A stretch of DNA of 64,000 bases from Cylicocyclus nassatus (GCA_958299035.1 CATQJL010000001.1:23083898-23147897); one strand, 5' to 3'. Positions 14,385 to 25,820 are shown, counted from the first letter of the stretch. The notes: generated by a model from the letters alone, not told the origin. Translations and numbers: made by a program.

Positions 14385-14884
14385 AAAATCGTTAAAGTAT
14401 GGTCCATGGAGTCCCAAACTTGAATGAATGGAGCAAATAGCAAAACGAATAGTTCAATAGTGGATTTCAACATCAACAATGCTAGCTCTATTTGACTTCA
14501 CACAATGCGAAGATACTTGCGTTCTTGTGAACGAATAAGGAAGATAGAGGACAAAGATTCGGCGTTTTTGGTCCTCTCTGCGAGTATGCGGCGAATGCAT
14601 ACTATTTTATGATCAAAGAAGATTTGCATGGCTGTCAAGCTTGACAATGAATTGGGTCCAGGCGTTCAAAAAATCAGTGTTTTGATCCCGCTTACGTTGT
14701 TAATGAGCTGCGAACAAAGTGTATTAACTCTGCTTGCAAAGGCTTTACACCCTACAAGATGCAAAAACCGCATCCTACATTTTTTTAGATACAAGTACGC
14801 TAAGAAAATTCACGTGGAACCCACTACCGTATACCTTTCAATTTATGATATACCGCTAAAATTGGCTATATAGCAACTATATAC

Positions 14885-15010
14885 CTGTTCTTGTGTGATG
14901 ATAGAGCCTGCAGGGTCTTTTGGTGACCTTTGTTCGAAGCTACCATATTTAAAAACATACTGCGAGGTCCTTTTGTACGTCATAGTAGCGTTGAAGTAGT
15001 CTCGTGGGAG
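14885..15010 (-). CDS. Copy-A exon: GT10 'YFN.TMTY' region
   Basis: 126 bases, phase 0 at both ends, acceptor 'gaatccag', donor CAG|gtatat. It encodes 'LPRDYFNATMTYKRTSQYV' and a following 'KYGSF', the counterpart of the widely conserved 'FNWTMTYR.DSD...YG' segment. It differs from copy B at only a few residues (for example LPR for IPP). It is the last fucosyltransferase exon retained in copy A. Confidence 0.82.
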
Positions 15011-15846
15011 CTGGATTCGTACATTTTATGGGCTTTAAGCTTGGACACTTCATATGCCTAGAGAAACAGTAATATGATTGTAACAGATGCTCTGGCTTTT
15101 TGCGTAACAAAAAGAAAGTGTGTTGTCGCTTTTTGTCAAAAACAAACAATTGATTTTTTGCTTGCTTTTATGCTAAAGCGGTTGCAGTTTTAACGTTTGA
15201 ACAAGGAAAACTTTGAATTGGAAATTCAGATTACAGCAATAATGCTTTTTTTTTCCACTCCATGTAAATCTGGGCGGTATGAAATACAAAGATGAATTTA
15301 TGCAAAAACCTTTGACAGTGTTCATGCGGCAATGCAGAAAAATGGCTTGCTCTTGTTTGTTTCTAGCCTTTTCAAATAAAGGTTGCCTTCTGTAGCTTGG
15401 CGCAAAGCAAACGTGGTTTTGAAACCCACTTCCTTTTAACAGTCTATTGCCTTCTGCAGTCGGAGAGTCTATTTCTCAACAGTTATTAGTGGAAAACTTC
15501 CGCAAAAACTTGCCACATTTTCAAAAGGAGCTCCACTCAGATTTTTATTTTTTATTCTTTGGTAGTGCTAACCATTTTTTGTTCACACACAGGATTCCAA
15601 CACCGTAGTCAGTGCGGTGAAACAAGTCAATTATTTACTGCTCTGTACAAACCTGGTTTTTGCCAAAAAAAAACCCTGTGCTTTGAGCAAATTAAGCGTG
15701 CTAGTCGTGGTAACTCTAAGAAAACGCGTTTGATCTCAATTTGGATTTATCATATTATCTTAGTTTCTCTCAGAATCACCGGTCTGGCATCCGTGAGCTC
15801 CATGCCGGGCGCCTTCGATATAAATTTGGCTGGACGGTCTACCCAC

Positions 15847-15985
15847 TCGAAATTTCCCATACGCCTCCACTGTGGCTGGTGATTCTTTTTCGAACAAAAC
15901 GATCAGGTGCTGTGAACTTTGAGTTGGCAAATCATCAGGATGGATATCGAGTCCATGGAGTATGTAAGCGGAAGCTGATAGATTG
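15847..15985 (-). CDS. Copy-A exon: GT10 N-terminal region
   Basis: 139 bases in the same phase as the copy-B exon. It continues codon CG|C from the previous exon across a 51-base intron (15986-16036). It encodes 'HGLDIHPDDLP' and 'EKESPATVEAYGKFR', matching the conserved 'FH..D..P.DLP' and 'ESP' region of alpha-1,3-fucosyltransferases. The donor is CGA|gtgggt. Confidence 0.8.
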
Positions 15986-16036
15986 CTGCAAAAAATCATA
16001 AAGCTAACTGCTATTTCAAATGTGCAAGCCTTTTAC

Positions 16037-16384
16037 CGTGACTCTTGTTCCTCCCTGTCAACAAGTTCGCATCGATATTTGCATCTGCTCATCAGGGGAC
16101 TCAATTCAGCTACCAGATTCCGTTTCCAAAATCTCGTCCAGACGACTATCAATGGTGCCCAAAATACGAATTTGGTGTAGTGTGATTTCTTCACAGAACT
16201 GGACAAGTAATCTTCACTGGTACTGCAACCTACTTGTGTCGCGATAAACGGCGCTATCGTAGTGCTATAGCTTTCAGAAATGTAAAAAAAGGTAAGTGGT
16301 GTAACAAATAAAAGCATCAGTGTGAACGATAACTTGAAAAGAAGGCTTTGCTGATGAAGTCCCTCTATATCGTAAGGAAAAGGG
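16037..16384 (-). CDS. Copy-A exon: membrane anchor and stem of a fucosyltransferase
   Basis: 348 bases, open throughout. The acceptor is 'ctatttgcag' at its upstream side and the donor is 'CACG|gtaaaagg'. It encodes a hydrophobic segment ('KLSFTLMLLFVTPLTFFYI') as expected for the signal anchor of a type II Golgi enzyme, then a stem, then 'KFVFWAPLIVVW' and a Cys pair in 'CKYRCELVD' that resemble the start of the GT10 luminal domain. Copy B has the same length but two stop codons. A possible donor inside the exon (CAA|gtaggt, gtaagt in B) has no acceptor that keeps frame. Confidence 0.7.
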
Positions 16385-17257
16385 CTGCAAATAGTTAGTA
16401 TTGTATGGCTAAAATGCATATTACAAAGTTTTATAGCAAGTGCTTGATTTTCATCAACTACTGGTGGATTCAAAGGCAAGCGTCGAGGTTTTTTCAAGAA
16501 GTATCACGAAAGATCGTTTGAAAAGCAGAGCATCCGCCATTTTGTAAGTAGCAGTACACAACGATGTATACTAGAAAGAGCTCAATCTTTAACTTAGAGA
16601 TAATTTGACGGTAGAAAATAGGTGTTTCAGACTTCCGCAATGGCCCTCACAATCGGATTTTGTCAACTTTTGAATATGAAGAGATACTATGAAAACAAAC
16701 TGTTCTCTAAAATCTATGACTACCAACACCCGGAATTCTCTTGCGCTCTCTTTCCATGATAGTTGACAACTTTGGGGCAACACGGAATTAACACGAAATC
16801 AATATGGGTATTTTCAAGATTCCCTTCTAATCTTCCTTAGGCCAAATTTCTCTGACGATCTTTCCCAAAAATTACTTTTGGAGCAGTCAAAGCACAGAGC
16901 GACGATAATTTTACAAAAAAATTATCGCAACTCCAAGATGATGCCCTAATTTTCAGATTAGGCAAAAATATGCACTAACATATGCTTATAGATCGCTATA
17001 TCTAAGAAAACTACCATACGATTCCCGAAAGGAACTTATTCTTAGCTCTTGAAAAAGGCGCCAATTCTTGATAAATTTCGTTAACGAAAATGAAGAGTGT
17101 TTCCTCAGATTGATTTACGCGCTGCTAGGCCAATCTTTTCTAAAAAGCTCTATCCTTTTCATCACCGAACTATCAACAAATGCCGCGATTTTCCTTGGAT
17201 TCTTAAACCAATCTGCGCCAAAGAAAACATGGTCGAAGTGCCAAAATCCCCGTTACG

Positions 17258-17325
17258 ATGTAGTGTAGTGGTGAGTGCGATAGCATCACGAGTTGAAGCA
17301 GGTTTAGGTTCGTGTCCTTTTGTGC
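17258..17325 (+). other. tRNA-like sequence (possible tRNA-derived SINE or pseudogene)
   Basis: 'tagtgtagtggtgagtg' at 17261 fits a polymerase III A box and 'ggttcgtgtcc' at 17307-17317 fits a B box, at a spacing compatible with a tRNA. The acceptor and anticodon stems do not pair convincingly, so it is not an intact tRNA. The same unit is in copy B, where a MITE splits the two boxes. Confidence 0.4.
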
Positions 17326-17404
17326 TTTTCAGTTTTGCACTGCCTCAATCAAACTTCTTTTTGAAAAATATTAAAGTTAGGCATCTTCGACCGTATTTCT
17401 CTTA

Positions 17405-17643
17405 GGCCTAAGGCATACTTCGCGCGATTTCTGTCGCTGTGCGGTTTGGCACAACAGCGGCTCTCTGCAACTCGTCGTTAATGCGTTTTCTTTTGTCAGA
17501 ACTTGACCCATTTGCAACAACTTACACAAGCTATCCGCCTATGCATTCGAGAAGCGCGCAGATAAATTTATAGAAATCTGGCAAATCGCCAAGTCGCGTG
17601 AAAGTGGCGATTTGGCCAAATAGCCTGAGGTATGCCTCAGGCC
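17405..17643. mobile_element. 239-base MITE, Harbinger-like, only in copy A
   Basis: Terminal inverted repeats 'ggcctaaggcatac' and 'gtatgcctcaggcc' match at 13 of 14 positions. The element is flanked by TTA on both sides (17402-17404 and 17644-17646). Copy B lacks it: its sequence runs from 'catcttcgacc' straight to 'accattgacgcgcaaatcc'. A 3-base TTA target duplication is typical of PIF/Harbinger derivatives; the superfamily is inferred from that. Confidence 0.75.
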
Positions 17644-18559
17644 TTAGGCGACCATTGACGCGCAAATCCTTCATAACTTCTTTTAGAAAGATTAGCAGAA
17701 GGAAGTCAGACGGAATCAGCGTTTCAAGGCGAGTGTGATGATATACGTTTCATACCAAAAGGCCATGGACATTAAGTACCGTTTCCTTTCAGTTTTAACT
17801 CTCAGAATAAAGCTGCTCCCTAAAATTGAAAATACAACCGCATCGAAGAATTATCCGTTGGAAATAAGAAAGAATTTGTCTTGAATATTTGGACTGACCC
17901 ACTTGTTGTTTCGTGAGGTTTGGTGTTAGGCTTGAAATTGGTCACTTTTTAAACTCCTTAAGTGACAGATATAAATCAGATGAAATTTGTTGACCATTAC
18001 TTCTACAGCGCCGTATTATCATAGTATTTCCTCTATAAATCTGTAGTAAAGAAATGATTGTCCAAACTGTACAAGGCAAAAAATATTGTTTGAAGCATTG
18101 ACGATCAAGCGAAAGAACACGAAAGAAATCAGTTTGAGAACGTAGTTGCTTGAGAGCAATGGAAGCTGTTATTTGCAGAATGACTGTTTGTCATTCTGTG
18201 TTTTGTGAAGAGATACACAACTTTTCAAACCTTCGCAACAATCTTTTCATAATAAAAAATGGTAGAAACTTGCACTCTCATGCTGAAATGAGGTGAGTGA
18301 TTGGAGTAGGTGTGAGAGTACTGAAGGGTAGGGGGACTGATTTCTAAACTTGTTGTTTTGAGCTGCTGCAGCTGCTGAGTTGTAAACATGCCGTAGTAGT
18401 CCCTACACGTCTATGTATATGCATGATCGTTTCACATTTTTATTGTCCTGCTAAATTATCCATAGCTGTCCGTTTTAGTGAAAGTCGGTGATGACTGATG
18501 ATGACTGGTTATCGCTCTTTATCAAAACATCAGTTGGTAAGCGGGGCATAGTCCAGTTT

Positions 18560-20010
18560 TTTTGAGTCTCTGATCTCTTTACAATCCATAGGGCAGATGC
18601 CCAATCTGTAAGCGGATCGTAAGAAGTACTTTTCGAGATGTTTGCCTAAAAAAGCTCGTGGGACAGTTACTCAAATTATTGGTCTGTAGCTCCCCTAAGG
18701 CAGTTTCTTTTTTATTATGAGTGAGGGTTTGTGGAATCATTCTTTCTCAAAACATCGTTCTGTAAACGGTCCATAGGGCACTTCCTATTAGATTGTAAAA
18801 GTAAACTCTTTTTGTGATTAAATCAGGCTGTTTTTGTTCTCCTGGCAGACTTAGGGTAACATTTGATAGAGCGGAGCAATCCCTACAAAATGCACAACAA
18901 AGATCCGCCTAAGTCGACTCTTATAAACTTTGGAGCTGTAAATCAAAATTTTTCAACAGCTTAAGAATTGGTTCTCTTTTTAGATGATTTAAACGGATCT
19001 CACCAACTTGGCCGCCATAGGGTAGATGCATAGTAGTGCTTAAAAAAGCACTTGTTGAATTTTTTGGGCTTAAGATTAAGAAACAAAAAATACCCCAAAA
19101 ATGCAAAAATTGTCGCTTTTTCAGTATTTTTTTAATCTCAAACTTGCATTTCTTATTAACAGGGCACATGCAGATCTAAAAATTTGAGATTATGCTTACC
19201 AAGGTTCGTAGTATACAATGATATATGTGGGAGTGGCTGGGAGCGGGTTTTGTCATTTTTAGGTATCCCTTTTCCTCGCTTTTTATGCATGAAAAAATTC
19301 AGTAAAAGCATTTTTGGGTACTATCAAGCTTCTACAATATGGCAACCAAGTCGATAGAATTTTTCCTCTCAATAACCAATTTCAAGTGAAAATTTTTTCT
19401 CGATTTCGGCTCCAAACTTTAACTGGATTATAACCTTAAGCGGATCTTTGGTAGTCATTTTTTGTAAGCTACCTTTGCCCTATTGAATGGTGCCCCTAGG
19501 TGCCAGGAAAACGGAAACAGCTTGATTTGTTTAGGAAAAGAGTTCAAATTTGAGGCGACCTAAAATATATATCGGTCTGTAAGCGGCTCTCAAAACGACC
19601 TTCACCTTCTCAAAACATCTGTCTATAGCATCTCATAGGACTTTCCATAACCTCGGTCCGTAGAAGGCTCGCAGAAGCTTTATCTCAAATAATCGATATG
19701 TAACGGACCTATTTACGATTGGTGATTTGAAGCACGTAGGGCAGTTTCTCCAATATATTAGTTTGTATAAAGTAGAACATTGTTCTGTAAGCGGCTTATA
19801 AGCTTTTCTTCGTAAAGTATTGGTTAAGACTCGTAAAGGGTTTTTTCTTGAATTACCTATCTCGCGGCTCTTGAGACAGTTTTTTCTCTGATTTGACATG
19901 GGGTTTGTAAGGCAATTTTTTTGAGATGTCAATCTGTGTGCAGCCCATAGGACATTTCTTCTCAAAAGGACGTCTGTATGCGACCCATAGGGGCAGATCG
20001 TTCTCGAATT
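18560..20010. repeat. Degenerate repeats related to the satellite, copy A
   Basis: At least nine diverged units share a core such as 'ggtctgtaagcggctc', 'catagggcagttt' and 'tctcaaaacatc'. They are spaced irregularly, roughly every 60-150 bases. On the opposite strand this core reads 'ccctaygtgccgcttacagacc', the core of the 137-base satellite monomer. No coding exon was recognised. A minus-strand open frame at 19633-19965 is built from these units. Confidence 0.75.
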
Positions 20011-21574
20011 GAAGGCTTTACGCTGTTAGAGATGCAGTTTTGCTGGTTTTGCCATTGTCGCGCTTTCTAACGTGGATTTTCGGAATCAGCGCATATTATT
20101 TCCTTAGGTGAAGAGAAAATTCTAGGTTGGAGGTTTTGAAGTGACTGCTATATCGAGATCTCTCAATGAAGATGTTGGAATATTTGGAGAGATTCTTGGA
20201 AGGAACTGAGAAACTGAATCAGTTTCATGTTGCCCAGAATACGCCGATTATTGCGATGGGGTAGCGGGTAAATTCCGCCATGACTTTTCCTCTGAGTAGT
20301 CATCTTGCGGTTTTTTATCTTTATGATTAAAAAATCCCAATTTGAAGAACTCTTTGAAGTTTTAGAAAGGTGGGTTTCTCAATAGAAATTGATGCAGGGT
20401 TTGAAGGAGAATCTGAATTTTTTGTAGAACACATCGCTGTTATGGATGTACTGCTTAATTGAACGATTTTCACGTAGCTTGTTGACAATATGACTTATTC
20501 ATTCGTTTGTGCGCTCAGGAGAAGGGGGACGGGAGAGAGGGAAAGAAAAATTTCCTAGCTCTTGTAATTGATTTAAAGGGGAATTTGGATAAGAGGGTTT
20601 AGTATTTGAGAAAACATCGATCGCAAAAAATCTCATAGGCGAAAGATCTGTGATTCTTCGCTTTTTTGCAGACCATTTCTTGGAAATGGGCTTTCACATA
20701 TAGATCTTAGAAAAAAAGTGAAAATGGAGATAGCTGTAGACACAAACAGGCGGCTAAAATATATGTGCTCCGACCCATCTTCTGGTGATATAAAGGGCCG
20801 TAATCTAATCGTGTGTTATGGGAGCGAAAATATATTATTTACAATTTAAAAGATTGAAACGTGAACTGACCTCTGCATAATTGCAATTTTGAAAATGATG
20901 GTAAGACAGCTCTGTTTCACTGATGTCCAGAATTATTCTCCGATAAACAATAATAGTGAAGGTGATAAATAACGAATCATACGGTAAGGTATCTCAAGTG
21001 ATCATACGGTAAGGTGTCTCGAACTCTGAAGAATATTAATTGTCTCAATATTCTTCTGAGTTTGAGAAGGGTTTGCTAGAGGCACCAAGAAAGCAGGAGG
21101 ATAAGTAACAGCGGTTTTCAACAATGACGAGAAAGCCATTCTCCTTGACAGGAGGATTTTCTCTGTCTTCGCCACGCAGAAGATTAATAGCTTTGTTGAC
21201 AAGCGCATTTGGAAGATGGTTTCGGAGATTGTTTGATAGGGCTTATTACGTCACTTCTGAACTCGCACTGGTTTTTAAACAAATGTTAGATACTCATAAG
21301 TGGTGGTGGTAATATCGTACCTTTCAACATTCTTCATTTTATTGACGTCAAATGAGCCAATAAATAAAGAACAAAAATGTGCTCTTATTATGAAATACTA
21401 TGCGCTTCCGAGCAATGGGCATTATGTCTTACTGATTTCTACGACAACTAGGTAGAGGTGAATAAGCTCGTTTCTCCCTCATTACCATGCAAGTCATACC
21501 TGAATAACGCAATAAGTGTCAAGCTCAACTCTTTGCTCTCCTTTACGCTCCATTCACATATTATCATGACTTAT
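20011..21574. other. Noncoding part of copy A
   Basis: It aligns with copy B at 46400-50212 once B's insertions are removed. No exon or known element was recognised. Short open frames (for example 21124-21312) are not better conserved in B than their surroundings. Confidence 0.5.
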
Positions 21575-22285
21575 AATAACGGGCTAAGGGTTGCTTACGT
21601 CTTTTTGTAGTGTGTGTGTGTGTCTGTGTGTGTCTGTCTGTCTGTTACGAAATTCGTAGAGCGAGTTCCAGCCAATTTCTTGAGCCCAAATTCGGCACAG
21701 CATATGCTAGCAGCTTGCTCGTCTGTTGTGCAAAAGCATAGGCGAATCCGTTAAGCGGATCCTTTGAACATGCGTGTCAAGCGGATCTACACTTCTTCTC
21801 GCTAGCATAATTCGGTCCATATGCAACCTTTTGCAAAGTTATGGATATGTTTGACAAGCTAATGTGGAAGCCATCGACTTTAGCCCAGAAAACTGAACTA
21901 AAGTTGGCTTCTTTACGAAAATAGCGCCAAAAAGAATTAGTTGCGTAAATGATCAATTCGCCAAGATTTAATGTGGTCATTTGAGAAGATTTTTGCACAG
22001 AGTAGCCCACGATGTTCACTGTCCTTATGGCGGCTACCAAGCCATAAAAAGTTCAAAAACTGATTCAAATATGCATTCAATCCTCTGGGAGAGGTTTCAT
22101 CCACGCGAAAATACCGATCTTACACGGAAAACCTTTAGGAATGAGTAGTTGTTTAAGAATCATTCGCGATAGCCTGCATAGCGAGGTGAGTTTCAATGTA
22201 ATTATTATGCGGGAATGAGTAAGGCATATAGAAAGTAAGGTCAGTGCGAGCCTCTGCGAAGCAGAGGTGACGCACTGGTAATAAA
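21575..22285. mobile_element. Insertion private to copy A, with TG/TCTG microsatellite
   Basis: Copy B joins directly across this point near 50212. The insert holds a (TG)n/(TCTG)n run at 21609-21650, then 'ttacgaaattcgtagagcgag' and 'ccaatttcttgagcccaaatt'. The same sequence occurs in reverse orientation at 55222-55550, again beside a CAGA microsatellite, so it is a dispersed element. The class is unknown; a retroposon with a microsatellite tail is possible. Confidence 0.6.
22238..22282. repeat. Hairpin motif at the end of the insert
   Basis: 'cctctgcgaagcagagg' is a perfect 6-base stem with a short loop, set inside a longer imperfect pairing of 'agtgcg' with 'cgcact'. A second copy lies at 26709-26748. 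It could be the end structure of a transposon (Helitrons end in a hairpin) but I cannot place a full element. Confidence 0.5.
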
Positions 22286-22504
22286 TATAGTATCAATTTT
22301 ATTTTTGTGCTACAGGGAGCATTGAAGCATTCAGTGATGTTTATATGCCTGCTTTCATACCGCAGTATTACTTTTCCTTTATTTCTATTAATCTTCCATT
22401 CGTATAAGGTGCCAGTCTTCGCTTCAACACAAACGTGGAGCCACACCATCGAATTATGTGCACGGTCAAGCGTGGGTGTTACATGCCACACCTGGGGTCG
22501 TATC

Positions 22505-22552
22505 GAGGGATAAGGGAGGGGGGGGAGGGGGAGGGGGAGGGGGTGGTCGTTA
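22505..22552. repeat. G-rich low-complexity tract
   Basis: Runs of G separated by single A residues, shared in shorter form with copy B near 50437-50452. It could form a G-quadruplex and is a likely site of assembly error. Confidence 0.8.
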
Positions 22553-22613
22553 TCGAGGTGGTTCGATGTTAGCGGTAACGTGATGCGCTAACATTGCCAA
22601 ATAGGCCCATTAA

Positions 22614-22924
22614 CACATTGACGACCACGCAGAATTTTAGTTGTCTGCCTTCTGGGACCAAGGCCTCTTATGAATCATCCCACAATCCTCAACTAAAATT
22701 ACGCATAATGCTATCTACACTACACCTACAGTAGATCTGAAGGGATGACAAAAAAGTAGAGGTAATCCCTAAATTCAGTGCAAAAGAGAGCTCACGGAGT
22801 GAGTTCATCCCAAGATAGTGGTCATTTTGACAAAATAAAAGCCTTGACACACATGGTGTGTCAAGCGGTCCCACACGGTAGTCATTGCTTGACACACCAT
22901 GTGTGTCAAGCTGTCGTCAATGTG
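22614..22924. mobile_element. 311-base TTAA-flanked MITE, only in copy A
   Basis: The ends are inverted ('cacattgacgac' and 'gtcgtcaatgtg') and TTAA flanks both (22610-22613 and 22925-22928). Copy B lacks it (50510-50525 runs on with 'ctcattgaacaag'). TTAA targets are typical of piggyBac-type elements. Near the right end is a nearly perfect palindrome 'cttgacacaccatgtgtgtcaag'. Confidence 0.8.
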
Positions 22925-23548
22925 TTAAGCAAGATACTTGCGCAATAATGTTTTGGCCTGTCATATACGTACTGTAAGCATGATAAAAGAGCCCTAGAGC
23001 ATAAAAACCTCATGTTCGTAATCAGCATGTGATAAAACCCTGTGGCCCATGTTTCAATGATCTGAGGTTGCCACTTAGTGAGATGGTCGTTTCCGGACAT
23101 GTTACCTTTGTTTTGAAGGTGAGTCAACTACTTGTTTTTGCAGTCGATACAAAGAACTACTACTTGTTTGCTCACATTAGGAATCCCACTTCATATAACT
23201 TCCAAACTAAAGAATTAAGAACAAACCATAATCTTATTTGTTCCATTTCTCGCTTTCAGTATCTTAGATTAGAGAAAACCAATCAGGCTTAAGTCACACT
23301 TGTTAAATTACGAAGCTTAGACTATCAGACACATTTATTTCGGCCTCCCCTTGCTATTCACGTAGTAGCGCAGGCTCAGTATGTTACCGTAACCCAATAC
23401 TTCGCAGTATTTGCCACTTTGCATAGGTAAGAAGAAACGACTATATCCCTAGAAGAAACGGTCTTGAATGAAATTCCCACTGAGTAAAGAAGATGGTTAA
23501 GCAGTAACAACGATATAAAAACGCAGGTATATCGATGGTTTGAAGGTA

Positions 23549-24289
23549 CAGTCGAGTAGATTTTCTGCTTAATATAGTGTCCCTGCAGACGCGACAACGC
23601 TGGGGCGTCAATGAATGCCTTGCGAGTTCCCGAGCTAGTGTTTTCCGGTGTTTTCTTTGCTTATTTCATGCTTTTTAGTTGATTCGTTGTTGATAAAGAT
23701 GAAAAGGGTAAGTTAAAGAGTAGTTTCTGTTTTCTGAGAAGATCTATTATCGCATATTCACAGATATCCACGTGGAAGCATTTCGCGTCAGCTTCTTGTC
23801 TATTTTTTGTCATTTCCTTTTCTTCTGTCACTTCTTCTTTCAAACCTCCTCCTTCTTGTGAGGCGTTTCTTTGAACGCTAGTTGGCTTGTCTTGCAGCAA
23901 CTTCGGTTTTCATCCATAAGAAATAGCATTTTAATCAAGTACTTCCTGTGATAGAAACACTAAGTCAATCGTAAAAACCCACTAGCGTTCAAAGAAGTAC
24001 TTCACAAGAAGAAAGAGACATGAAGTGACAAAGAAATAGACAAGAAGCTGACGCAAACTGCTTCCACGTGGATAACTGTGAATATGCGATGATAGAACTT
24101 CTCAAAAAACAGAAACTATTCTCTAACTAACCCTTTTCTTCTTTATCAGCAACGAAGTACCTAAAAAGCATAGAATAAGCAAAGAAAATTTGGAAAACAC
24201 TAGCTTGGGAACTCATTAGGCAATTATTGACGCCTCAGCGTTGTCGCGTCTGCAGGGACACCATATTAAGCAGGAAACCTACTCGATTG
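23549..24289. mobile_element. 741-base foldback element, only in copy A
   Basis: Two arms of about 345 bases are inverted copies of each other around a spacer of about 50-100 bases. The ends are 'cagtcgagtag' and 'ctactcgattg', flanked by TA (23547-23548 and 24290-24291). Copy B has the empty site ('ggtaagttaatgg'). Long arms with TA duplication point to a Tc1/mariner-type foldback derivative. There is no transposase; the open frame at 23661-23900 is arm sequence. Confidence 0.85.
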
Positions 24290-24960
24290 TAAGTCAAGAG
24301 GGTGTGGAACAACCCCTAAAAAGGCGTGGCAGCCACAGCTGTTTTGGAGTTGTGCCACATTCTATAAACTCACTTTCAAAGAATATTTCAGGGGACAATT
24401 TACATACAGTTCGCTAGCCAAAATCTCGTAGTTTTTGTAAAGAGCAATAGTTACTGGAAGAACAACTGTAAGCGAAAAATGGGACAAAAGAGATTTTGGC
24501 TAGCTCTTAATTCCACAGCCTGTTGGTTGTTTGAAGCATGATTCATGGTGTGGGCAAATAGGGAGCACTGCTTTGTACTGAGTACTTTTGTACTTTGTAC
24601 AAAAGGAGGTGGCTAATTCACGTTTGAACTATATTAAACCATGCTTGAAAATGGCCACTTCACTTGGTTGGCCAGTATTGGGAACCCTCAGAAGTCGCTA
24701 AAACTTGATCCACAGGGGTTTTTGATATGATAATCACAAGTAGTCACTAATAATGCTTGGCAGAGCTTTTATGTCATGCCTACTGTAGGTTAACGAAAAT
24801 GCAGGGTGGGTATCGAGACAGAACATCGAGGGGTCGTATCCGGAGTTTTGTCAGAAATCTCAAACGTCATCTTTGTTTCTCTTAAGGGCCACAATTGGTA
24901 GGTTATTTTTTGATGACCCTTTTAAAGCGGAGGAGTGTTCAACCCACTGCTTGGCCTTTC

Positions 24961-25499
24961 CCCTGCTACTGTACTTGGTGTGTGGTCGATTAATTTGCTA
25001 CGTTTTCTGTTCTTTTTTGGCGCACCTCTGAGTGCATTAACTAAAATAAAATAATAAAATCTGTACATATTGGGTTGTTAACTAAGTTATGCGACCGCTT
25101 TTATAACTTCTCCCTCTTTGTATATGACACACTCAAATATTTCTATCACGCAGGTTGTGGCGTAAGCTACGAGCAGCAACAGTTTTGCAGAATACTAACG
25201 TCGCAGCGAGGGTTACGGTTTGTATGGTATAAGGGGAAAAATTGTAATATTACAAATTTGTTCGAAACTTTGCATAGGTGTGTTATGTGACATGATGATA
25301 AGCGATGTTGATTTTACATGGTAGGGTCTTTTTTGTAAGGTTACAGTAGGTTTGCGGAATGGCATCTCGCGCTAAACAAGAGAAGAGGCGTTAATTTGAT
25401 GAATGATTATGACGTTTTATTCGGCATGGGAAACAACCCCACCATGCAAAGTTTTGGCGAATTCTGAGACTTCGACTCTTTAGTGATTGACGCTTGTCC
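24961..25499. other. Unassigned sequence right of copy A
   Basis: Similarity to copy B fades here. I see no exon, RNA gene or repeat. Confidence 0.45.
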
Positions 25500-25503
25500 T
25501 TAA

Positions 25504-25820
25504 AGGCAGCGTCCAGGCAGATCTGAGCTCGACGACCACGCCCACTTCCCTCGACGGCCAACCCCTTATGAACGAAATCTCCTCAGCCTTGACTTGTTTT
25601 CACATGACCAATACAGTCGAACTTACAGCGTTTACCTGTTAATACTTGCTTTCGACAAGGATAACATCAGAAGCACTCGTCCGGGTTTTCCCAAAATAGC
25701 CCCAAAAGGTGGTTTTCTGAGAAATTCACGCTTTTTGAGTTCCATATTTGGAATCAGCGCCATGGAAAGGCCTGGATAACATAAAAATATAGAAGTCGAG
25801 AATCTGCCTGAACGCTGCCT
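25504..25820. mobile_element. 317-base TTAA-flanked MITE
   Basis: Inverted ends 'aggcagcgtccaggcagat' and 'atctgcctgaacgctgcct' are flanked by TTAA (25500-25503 and 25821-25824). It belongs with 40502-40918 and 61202-61649, whose ends share 'aggcag(c/t)gt'. No coding capacity. Confidence 0.85.

Larger units (their letters stand above)
14885..16384 (-). pseudogene. Alpha-1,3-fucosyltransferase 5' half, duplicated copy A
   Basis: Three minus-strand exons match the 5' part of the GT10 fucosyltransferase in copy B: 16037-16384 (membrane anchor and stem), 15847-15985 (motif with 'ESPATVEAYGKF') and 14885-15010 ('DYFNATMTYKRTSQ'). Splice sites and phases agree between the copies and every exon has the same length. 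All three are open here. The duplication stops at about 14385, before the exons that bear the donor-sugar binding and C-terminal motifs. To the left lie unassigned DNA and the satellite, and I found no 3' exons there. It is therefore a truncated paralogue that cannot make a full enzyme from this locus. No convincing start codon was found upstream of 16384. Confidence 0.8.
14385..24960. repeat. Segmental duplication, copy A
   Basis: This segment aligns in order and in the same orientation with 36815-51870. Anchors include 14400/36840, 14880/37680, 15780/38580, 16840/39650, 17700/41080, 18660/44390, 20100/46450, 21310/49950, 23020/50540 and 24530/51310. The left limit is where similarity to copy B stops, about 90 bases upstream of a fucosyltransferase exon in B. 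Length differences are explained by insertions private to one copy, listed separately. The copy carries three fucosyltransferase exons on the minus strand. Confidence 0.9.

Noticed and set aside
17258..17325. Functional tRNA gene
   Set aside because: A- and B-box matches exist, but the acceptor and anticodon stems do not pair well enough.
19633..19965. 110-codon minus-strand frame, partly shared with 45395-45661
   Set aside because: It is made of the degenerate satellite-related units, and the copies differ by a truncation and stop differences rather than by conservative changes.
23661..23900. Lys/Glu-rich 79-residue open frame
   Set aside because: It lies in an arm of the foldback element and its mirror arm is not open.
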